DNA of 64,000 nucleotides, from contig OX637622.1 in assembly GCA_951802195.1 (NCBI GenBank), positions 744,001 through 808,000 on the forward strand, read 5' to 3'. Positions 55,948 through 64,000 of the stretch are shown in pieces. Source of the stretch: Tausonia pullulans. Taxonomy: Eukaryota; Basidiomycota; Tremellomycetes; Cystofilobasidiales; Mrakiaceae. A model generated the notes under the pieces. The model saw nothing but the letters and a program-made list of their open reading frames with translations, had not been told where the DNA came from and searched no databases. A program made the position numbers and the translations under genes. Positions within the stretch are counted from its first letter, which is position 1. Each line of letters opens with the position of its first letter.

Positions 55948-56138
55948 TTTGAAGAAGAAGAGGGTGGTAGAAGGGTTGAGAGGGGGGAGTCGGTGGTTGG
56001 AGAAGACCGAGGATGGAGTGAGCGAAAAGAAAGAGGGCTTCCAGTGGGCGCACACGCATAGACCCAGCGACACAAGAGAGGCCAGCAACGACACGCGTCT
56101 TCGACGACCATCCGCCCCCCCAACACCCCTTCCTTGCC
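55948..56138. promoter_or_regulatory. Divergent ADO1/PIF1 promoter
   Basis: 191 bp between the two start codons; both core promoters must fit here. No clear TATA box seen. Confidence 0.6.
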
Positions 56139-59100
56139 ATGGACAAGGCCCTACAACCAAGCTCGTCCTCCAATGGCGGCCAGAGCCCTTCCAAGAAAGT
56201 CGCCACCCCCGCCAAACTTCGCCAGGCCTCCTCGAGCGGGTCCATCCCATGGTCGTCCTCCCCACCCGACCTGTCAGTCGCGTCGCGTCTTTGTTTCTTT
56301 GTTCTCCTCTCGTCTCGTCCGCTTCAGGCGTCCTCCGCCGCGGCCTCTCTCTAACGCCTATTCCCCACTCTCACATGCACTCAGGAGGATCCGGCCACCG
56401 AGGAAGCAGCCCTTGTTTCTCCCTTCTTCTCCTCTCGTCGAGCGTCCCCCCTCGCCTCCTCCACCTCCTAAAGGAACCACCTCCAGTATCAACCCCTCCT
56501 CTCGCCGCCCCCAGACCAAGTCTGCTCCTTCTCATGCTCCTGCTCCTCCACCCGTTCTGTCCCTATCCGATCTCACACCGGCCCAGCGACGGCGGCTCGC
56601 CATCACCGGTCGGATCGACCCCCTCCCGCCTCGGACCGAGCCGGCAGTGGCCGACCTTCCCTCTGTAAAGACGGAACTGGACCCAGAGTCGTCCAAGGCA
56701 GCTCTCGTAAGAGCGGCATTTGTCGAGGTAGTTCAGGGTTCTACTTCGAGGCCGGGGAGCATCGGCCTAAACGACGTGCTCTCGAAGGCGGGCCAGCCAT
56801 CCCTCCCATCGGGGGACAAACGGACGACCGCGAGGCGGTCGACATCCGGGTCGAAGCGCCCCTGGGAGGTGGACGCTGTCGAGTGCGTCTTCCTGCGTTC
56901 CAGTGCCGATGGTATACAAGCGCAGTTGGACGTCTGACTATGTTCCGGCCCTTCCTCTGCAGAACACAGAAGAACCGGCGGCTCCAGCACGAGCAGACGG
57001 CGTCCACCTTGGCGCAGCCATCCGTCCAGCACGAGTCGTCCTCCATCCTTAGCATCAAGGCCCGGGTCGTTCTTTCGCTGGAGCAGCAGAAGATTCTATC
57101 TCTCGTTGTCCAGGAGGGCAAATCGCTCTTCTTCACTGGCTCAGTGCGTCGGTCACTAACCGGGTGTGAGTGCTGCGACTTCGAGACTAACCATCACCCG
57201 GGTTATCTCAGGCGGGGACCGGCAAGTCTGTCCTCCTGAGAGAGATTATTCTTTCCCTCAGACGCAAGTACAATGGCCAGCCTGACGCCGTCGCCGTCAC
57301 CGCATCGACCGGAATCGCCGCCTGCAACATCGGCGGCGTGACGATCCACTCGTGTGCAGGAGTCGGTCTCGGTCTGGAGAGCCCAGAACAGCTGGCGACC
57401 AAAATCCGAAGGAACAAAAAGTCGGCTCAGAGGTGGATTCGGACCAAGGTGTGGATCATCGATGAGGGTACGTCTGGTCTAGTCTTGCAGATTGTTGCCT
57501 TGGGACGCTCACCCTGATTTTCTGTGTGTCCCAGTCTCAATGCTGGATGGGGACCTTTTCGACAAGCTCTCCATAGTCGGAAAGCTTCTAAGGAAAAAGC
57601 CCGAGCCTTTCGGCGGCATCCAGGTCGTCCTCACTGGCGATTTCTTCCAGGTCAGCGCGCGCCGCCTCACAGCTCATTTGTTTGGGCCGGGTCGCTTGAG
57701 CTGACGACCGTTCACAGCTGCCCCCCGTCTCGAAAGGAGAGCCCAAGTTTGCGTTTGAGGCCAAGGCGTGGACGGAGAGCGTCCAGTACACCGTCAATCT
57801 CACCCAAGTGTACGTCTCTCGCCTAGGTGCAGGCTATGGTTGGCCTCCTCACTAATTTCTCCCTAAACAGCTTCCGTCAGAAGGATCAGGGTGCTTAGTC
57901 TGTGTCACTGCCTCCTGAATGTGGCTGACGAACCATCACCACCTCAGTCTTCGTTGACATGCTCAACGAGATGCGTTTCGGCAAGCTCACCCCCAAATCC
58001 ATCACCCGCTTTGAAGCACTCGAACGTGAGGTCCTTTACGAAGATGGTCTTGAGCCTACGGTAAGGTCACAGCCTGTTGGAATTGGAAGTGTGCTTCTCG
58101 GAATGCTGTCCTCACGAGATCTTCATCCGCAGGAACTCTTCCCGCGCCGCGACGATGTCGACAGAGCCAACAACAGTCGGCTCAAGAGCTTGCACGCAGA
58201 GGAGAGGATCTTCGTCGCGCATGATGGTCAGAAATTGTCTTTCGTCCTCGCGCACCTTACATGTTCGCTAACGGACCAAGGGGTGAAAAGGTGGCACGAT
58301 CAAGGACATAGAGCAGAGAAACAAAGTCCTCTCGCACATGGTCGTCCCTGAGCGACTGCATCTCAAGGTTGGCGCTCAGGTATGCACCTCTCCTCTCTCA
58401 CCTTCCTCCAGGTATTGTTCTATGTTCACCACTTTCAACTTCAGGTCATGCTCATCAAGAACATGGATGAGACGCTCGTCAATGGCTCGATCGGCCGCGT
58501 CGTCGCCTTCACCGACTCGGCGACCTTCTTGGCGTCTCTTAAGGCGACGGTAAAGGCGACGGAAGAGCCGACGGTGGAAAAGGCCAAGGCCGGACGAAGT
58601 CTCATAGAGTTACCCGTCGTGCGGTTCGCTGTGCCCGGGGGTCAGACGAGAGAGATCCTCGTCCAGCAGGAGGACTTCAAGGTCGAGCTTCCGAACGGAG
58701 AGGTCCAGGCTAGCAGGAAGCAGCTCCCACTTGTCTGTGAGTCGCCCACAGCGTGCTTGAAGTGAGTAATTCTCGCTGATCAGTACCACAATCTCTACAG
58801 TGTCTTGGGCGATGAGGCAAGTTTATTTGTTCACCATCCTCCACCCCCACAACCCAGACCTAACCAGTGCTTCCTTCCCTGTAGCATCCACAAATCCCAA
58901 GGTCAAACGCTCGAGCGCGTCCGCATCGATCTCCGACGAATTTTCGAGAAGGGGCAAGGTGCGCAACCGGACGATCCTTCAGCCCTGTTCGCTATCCTAC
59001 TGATCCGGAGGCTTCTACCTGCCAGCCTACGTCGCCCTTTCTCGAGCGACCTCAATGAAGTCTCTGCAAGTTATTGGCTTCGATGCGGCAAAGGTCCAGG

Positions 59101-59208
59101 CACACCCGAAGGTAGATCCCAGTCGAGGTGTGCCGAGAGGCCTAAGGTTGACTGACATCTTTCTTTCAGGTCGGCAAATGGAGCAACACCTTGGAAAGCT
59201 TGAAATGA
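56139..59208 (+). CDS. PIF1: PIF1-family 5'-3' DNA helicase
   Basis: Superfamily 1B helicase that unwinds G-quadruplexes and displaces telomerase, in nucleus and mitochondria. Start [20 protein letters not shown], then a long Ser/Pro-rich N-terminus. Core motifs lie over about ten exons: Q motif region [12 protein letters not shown]; Walker A SLFFTGS plus [12 protein letters not shown] across an intron; motif Ia [13 protein letters not shown]; Walker B WIIDE plus VSMLDGDLF; motif III LTGDFFQ plus LPPV; motif IV VNLTQVFRQKDQ; motif [15 protein letters not shown]; motif [12 protein letters not shown]. The last exon gives [12 protein letters not shown] then TGA (59206-59208). It converges on FIP1. 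Confidence 0.93.
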
Positions 59209-59568
59209 TATCCTCCTTCTCTTTTTTTTTGCATTTTTCTCTCTCTCTTCTCCCTAGCATGCATTCACCCATTCGCAGAGTCTCCTTCCGTCTTTCTCTC
59301 CGCCTCACGTCGCCAGATTTTCTCCTCGCCTTGATCGATCAGGTGTGCGTCTAGATAGACCCGAATGAGCGATCGAACAACATCCCATCATCTCCGCTTC
59401 GACGACCGGCTCGTCGAGCTCCCGACTTCATCTGGGTCGTTTTCCGCACTCCTCTTCCTGCTGCTCCGCCCACTGTCGCTGAAAGAGAGACGAGAAGGCA
59501 TGGTCTCTCTTAGTCAGGACTCCAGTCTCTTGCGCATCTGATAGCACCAATGCAATGGGAGGGACCCA
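59209..59568. other. PIF1-FIP1 convergent spacer
   Basis: 360 bp between convergent stops, with a T-rich stretch near 59,220-59,240. No other feature. Confidence 0.6.
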
Positions 59569-60680
59569 CTAGTCATCTTTCTCGCCGCTCTCGTAGATCG
59601 GGTCCTCGCGGTCCCGATCCGACCGACTGCTCCGCTCACGGTCACCCTTGGACTCGTACCGACTTGATGACGACGAGGAGCCTCCTCCCGATCTTCGTGA
59701 AGACGACGACGAACTCTTATCCTTGTCGCCGCTCCGGCTCGACGAGTATCGGTCGGTGCGGTCGTCGTCATACCGGTCATCGTACCGATCGCGGTCTGAC
59801 CTATCTCGACGCGAGGACGAGCTGCTCGAGCTCTCGCCCGTCCGGGCACGCTTTGAGCTGGACCCTCGGTCGTCGTACTCGCGCGAGTCCTCGCGGTCGT
59901 ACCGATCGCGGTCCCGGTCCCGGTCGCGACTACTGCTCTCGCGGTCCTTCTCCCTGTCGCGATCCCTCTCCCGATCACGGTCGCGGTCTCGCTCCTTGTC
60001 GCCCTCTCCCGGGCTGACACCTCCGCTGGCCCCGTAGTCGAGGGACTCGATGTTAGACGAGTGGTCCCGGTCGAGGTCCTTCTTGTTCTTGCTCGCGCGA
60101 GGACCCTTAGGCACATTGGGCGGAAGGGCGCGATCTGTTGGTCCGGTGGGGATATGGGCAGCCGGGCCTCCGGGGGGAACGATGCCTGAAATCAAAGTAT
60201 CAGCACGCTTCTTTCCTAAGCTTCGCAACAGGCAGAACCGCGACATACCTCCACCGCGTCCGCCACGACCAGCCACGAAGGCGCCCCGCCCGCGGATAGC
60301 CAAGCCTCGAGCAGCAGGCGTGAAGCCACCCCGAGCGCCAGCCACAGGAGCCATCCGAGCCATCGGAGCGCCAGCTTGAGCCAGCGCAAGGTCTTGGGCC
60401 ATCGATGAACCGTCCGCGGCAGTGGGAATATCGCCGGCTGGGGTCTTGACCACATGTGGCTGCTGCTGCTGTTGGTTGACGCCGCCTTGCATAGCGAGCT
60501 GTTCCTGCAGGTTGATCTGCTGTTGGACCTTGTCGGCTGTTCGACGAATGCGAGATGAAATCGCGTCAGTCCAAAACCCAGCAGTCTAAGGGTGACGGTG
60601 GCCTACCTCTTGGTCCAGTCGGCATGCCAGCCTGCTGCTGTGGCTGTGGCTGCTGAAGTGGTGACTGCTGTTGCTCTTGC

Positions 60681-60712
<32 letters not shown>

Positions 60713-62264
60713 ATGTATCATCCCTGGGTTGCCGCCCATCATGCCCTCCATCCCGCCAAAACCGCCGAAGCCGCCTTGCTGGTTGAACATCATCATGTCC
60801 TGCTGGGACAATCCCCCCATGTGTGGGAACTGTGCACCGCCAAAGCCATTGTTTTGGAAGCCCTGCTGCATCATCTGCTGTTGCTGTTGCTGCTCCTAGA
60901 GAAGGAAGAGCGCACCATGTCACCACGGGCAGAGTGGGTTAGCTCGGAAAGGGAGAAGGACAAGAAGAGGGAGGACAGGAACGCACCAAGCCAAGACTCT
61001 CGACCATCTGCGCTATCTCGCGCCTCCGCTCAGTGTAGGCCCGCCAAGTGATCTCGTCGAACCCATAGTTGAACCAATCGCTGATGTCAGACCCGGGAAG
61101 CCGCCAATCCTTGCGTTCGAGTGCGTCAAGGTCAATGTCATAGACCGACCGTCCGTCCGGGAGGATAGGCGCCGCATTCGCGTCAAAGTTCGTCTCCGAT
61201 GCAGGAGCAGTCGCTGGAGGGAGAAGCTTGGGGTCGAGGCCGCCGTTCGGGATCGAGGCGTCATATTGTTGTTGAGGAGTGCCGGTCCCGTCTTCTTGCC
61301 CGGCGGCGGCAGCGGCTGCTGCCGCAGCCTGCTGCTGAGCCTGGAGGCGAGGGGGCAGAACCGAGTAGGCCTGTTGCTGAAGCGGAGCCTGAAGGATCTG
61401 CGACGGCTGAGGCTCGAGGACGATGGCTGGGCTGACGCCGGGCTGGCGCGGCGGAGGGCCGTGAAGCGGGAGAGCCTGAGGTGGCCGGAGGGTCGGGGTG
61501 TACTCGGTCGTTGCGGTGTTGAAGGAAGCTATAAATCGAAATAGAAAATCCGGAGAAGGCCACGGGTCAGCAACAGCACAGGTCAGGTCGCGTCTTGACA
61601 CCGTGGCGAGTGCGAGGGAGTGTCCGGCTCGACTGACAGGATCGAGGTAAGGCGCCAGGCACAGGCTTGGAAGCTCCTAGACCGTGACCAACAATGACAG
61701 CGGATTTTGTTGGCGTTGGGTTTCTGAAAATCACAGGATGTAGGTCAGACGACGACGACGAGAAAGTGCGCGAACCAAAGACCAAGACGCGAATGTCAAA
61801 GAGTGAAGACGCGATGCGCGACTCACCTCAAGTCGAGAACCCTTCCCGCTGAAGGGTCAAGAACAATTTCAAAGTCCTGAGAAGAGACCACCGAAAGAAT
61901 GTCAACAAGTGTCGCGTGTGTCTGCGACGAAGCAAGGAAGACAGCCTCACGTCCTCGCTGTCCTCTTCCTCTTCGTTATCCTCCTCGCCGTCTTGTTCCT
62001 CGTCGTCTTGTTCCTCGGCGTCCTCGGAGCCTTCACCAATGTCTACCTCTGTGGAGTTATTGGCCAAAAGCTGGTTGTCCTGGGCGGCGGACGCCGATGG
62101 GGCAGCAGCCTCAAGAGGCCTGGACGAAGCGAAATAGCGTGAGCCGGATGCGGGTCAGACAAGATATTTTCATGAGCTAGCTTTCAGCATATGGGCAGAC
62201 AAACTCACGCCGTAATGGAGGCATCGTCTCCGTAGAGGAAAGCGTCGTCGTCGTCTTCGTCCAT
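59569..62264 (-). CDS. FIP1: Fip1-type polyadenylation factor
   Basis: Subunit of the cleavage and polyadenylation factor that tethers poly(A) polymerase. The start MDEDDDDAFLYGDDASITA (ATG 62262-62264) is followed by an acidic region (DEEQDGEEDNEEEEDSED). A Pro/Gln/Ala-rich part precedes the Fip1 motif GSDISDWFNYGFDEITWRAY plus TERRREIAQMVESLG (about 60,990-61,105). A Gln-rich, Met/Gly-rich segment with long Q runs, an RGG-type stretch (RGRGAFVAGRGGRGGG) and an RD/RE/RS-rich tail (ERDRDRDRERDRDREKDRE) complete it, as in metazoan and basidiomycete Fip1 and unlike short yeast Fip1. The end is IYESGEKDD. About eight exons. Confidence 0.9.
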
Positions 62265-62597
62265 GCCGATAAATGGGGACAGGAATGGCCGGGTGGTGAT
62301 GGTTGAGGACCTCAACGCGCGTTCTCCTCGCGCGAGGGCAGGCTCGCGGCCACGACGGGTTGGCAAGGCAACAACTCTAACGCACTCACAATGCTCGACG
62401 GCTTTCTCATTGGCTTTCTAGAAGTTCGATGTAGTCTATCTGACTGTTCAAAATCTTTCCAAAGGCAAGTTGCTGGCATTGGGAGAAGCGCACGCGCCGT
62501 CGGTTGAACGAATTCCCTAGCTGCCGACTAACAAGAGCTTCCTCATCGAGAAACAAGTATCATGCCCATGTAGAATTACCATCTCCCTCACTCCCCT

Positions 62598-64000
62598 TCA
62601 CTTCTTCCGCCCCTTGTCGTCGTATGAGTAGAATCCGCCGACTGCGCCGCTCTTCTTACCGAGCTTGCCCTCGGCGACAAGCTTCTCGAGCATCGGAATC
62701 TTGGCAACAAGGTCCTTCGGAAGCGACGGGTCCGCACGCTCGCGCCATCCGGAAGCGCTGATGTTTCAGAAGAGAAGAGAGAGTCAGTGGAAGCGGGGAG
62801 GGGGGTTTGCATGCGAAGGAGGAGACAGCCGCACATGAACGAGGTGGTGTCAAGGCCGACATAGTCGAGGAGCTCAAATGGTCCCATGGGGTAGCCTGCG
62901 AGGGGAAATGGATGAGTGAGCACCGGCATGCAATGGGCCGAGTAACTGAGTGGCGATAATTGACCAGCACCGAGCTTCATCGCCGTGTCAATGTCCTGAG
63001 GGGAAGCCTCGCCCCTCTCCACCATGCGGATGGCCTCGACTGGTTTGGGGGCGCAGATAGCTTCAGTCGAGAGGTTTTCTATACGAAGGGTGCAGTCCAG
63101 ATGAACGTACGCATGTAGGGGACGAGGAGCCGATTAACCTGAGGAGCAGGGGACAATCCTTATATCAATCAACCACAAATCATCCACGCAGTCTCCAACG
63201 CTCCAGACGCACGATGAACCCAGGGGTGTCCTTGCATCCGACAGGGGTCTTGCCGAGCTTATGGCATAAGTCGAAGAGTGCCTGAGTGACTCCGGCCGAG
63301 GTCTCGGACGTCGAGACGATCTCAACAAGCTTCATCTGAAGAAGAGAGGAAGTATAGCAATGTGTTATGTCAAACAGCACGAGGACTTTTCAGGGAAGGT
63401 TCTGACTGACAGCTGGAACGGGGTTGAAGAAGTGCAGCCCTGCAAAGCTGGGAAATGAGGATCTGTCAGATCAAGAGTTGGTTGGCGCGCATAGCAGTTC
63501 TAAGGACGCACTTTGCCCGTCGCTTGTCCGAGACCGAGGAGGCGATCTCGGAGATGGGGAGACTCGAGGTGTTACTAGCGAAGATGCAGGCTTCCCTGTA
63601 AGGCGAAAGGCGAAGGAGGATTGGCTCGACATGTCGACAGATGACAGGCAAGAGTCGCTACGCACGGTGCGAGTCCATCGAGGCGAGAGAAGAGCTGTTG
63701 CTTGACCTTCATGTTCTCTACGATGGCCTAAAGATCTCTCGCACGTCAGTACTCGATCGGACTGACAGAATATCGCACCCGCTCACTTCGACAACGAGAT
63801 CCGCCTGGGAAACGGCTTCGCCCGCGTCCGAGGTCGAGGCGATCCTCGTCATGACGTCCTCGACCCAGCGTTCGCTGTCGCCCTCGCGCTTCTTGGCGAT
63901 GCGCTCGAGACTCTTGAGGATAATGGACCGGCCGTTGGTGAGCGCCTGCGGAGTTAGGTCGCAGAGCATGACCTGGAGATTGATTTGAGACGCGCATATG
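62598..64000 (-). CDS. 3-hydroxyacyl-CoA dehydrogenase, N-terminus beyond the window
   Basis: NAD-dependent L-3-hydroxyacyl-CoA dehydrogenase (HADH/3-hydroxybutyryl-CoA type) of fatty acid beta-oxidation. Seen in order from the right edge: an N-domain part ([20 protein letters not shown]), [36 protein letters not shown] with the catalytic His, and [19 protein letters not shown]. The C-terminal dimerisation domain has [46 protein letters not shown] and [17 protein letters not shown], with TGA complementary to 62598-62600. The Rossmann GxGxxG start lies past base 64000. At least six introns. It is tandem with FIP1, 333 bp apart. Cytosolic, mitochondrial or peroxisomal placement cannot be decided without the N-terminus. 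Confidence 0.9.

Overview
The window reads as nuclear DNA of a basidiomycete fungus. Almost every host gene is split by several short GT-AG introns, the DNA is GC-rich, and intergenic spacers are short. The gene set (dynactin p150, Ctf4, Fip1, LSm5, eL21, eL31, Pif1, Rcl1, Mtg2) is eukaryotic and fungal. Base use and intron density suggest Pucciniomycotina, perhaps a red yeast of the Rhodotorula/Sporobolomyces type. That placement is inference.

Bases 1 to about 15,757 are a nest of LTR retrotransposons. A chromodomain Ty3/gypsy element (gypsy A, plus strand, 3' end at 15,757) was entered by a Ty1/copia element (copia 2, plus strand, ending at 12,054). Copia 2 was entered at 7,949/7,950 by a second gypsy copy (gypsy B, minus strand, running off the left edge). 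Gypsy B holds a whole-looking copia element (copia 1, 2,640-7,546, minus) and a solo copia LTR. The internal parts of gypsy A and B form a near-perfect 2.59-kb inverted repeat (1-2,587 and 12,055-14,641) around a 9.5-kb spacer. Both arms carry the same solo LTR at the same site.

Bases 15,758-30,030 are a mixed zone. It holds an SMP-30-type lactonase gene, two more solo LTRs, a decayed MFS sugar-transporter gene, a PIN-domain gene, the mitochondrial GTPase gene MTG2, an unresolved low-content stretch (26.1-28.9 kb), a small one-membrane-segment protein, and the 3' stub of another MFS transporter.

Bases 30,477-64,000 are dense housekeeping DNA: an unrecognised Ser-rich protein, CTF4 (replisome hub), RCL1 (40S maturation), dynactin p150/NIP100, eL31, eL21, an acidic nuclear-type protein, LSM5, adenosine kinase, PIF1 helicase, FIP1 (mRNA 3'-end processing) and a 3-hydroxyacyl-CoA dehydrogenase cut by the right edge. 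Many neighbours are divergent over 0.2-0.3 kb or convergent over 0.1-0.4 kb. No operon, CRISPR array, prokaryotic defence locus or biosynthetic cluster is visible. The most unusual structure is the retroelement nest with its sequence-homogenised inverted arms.
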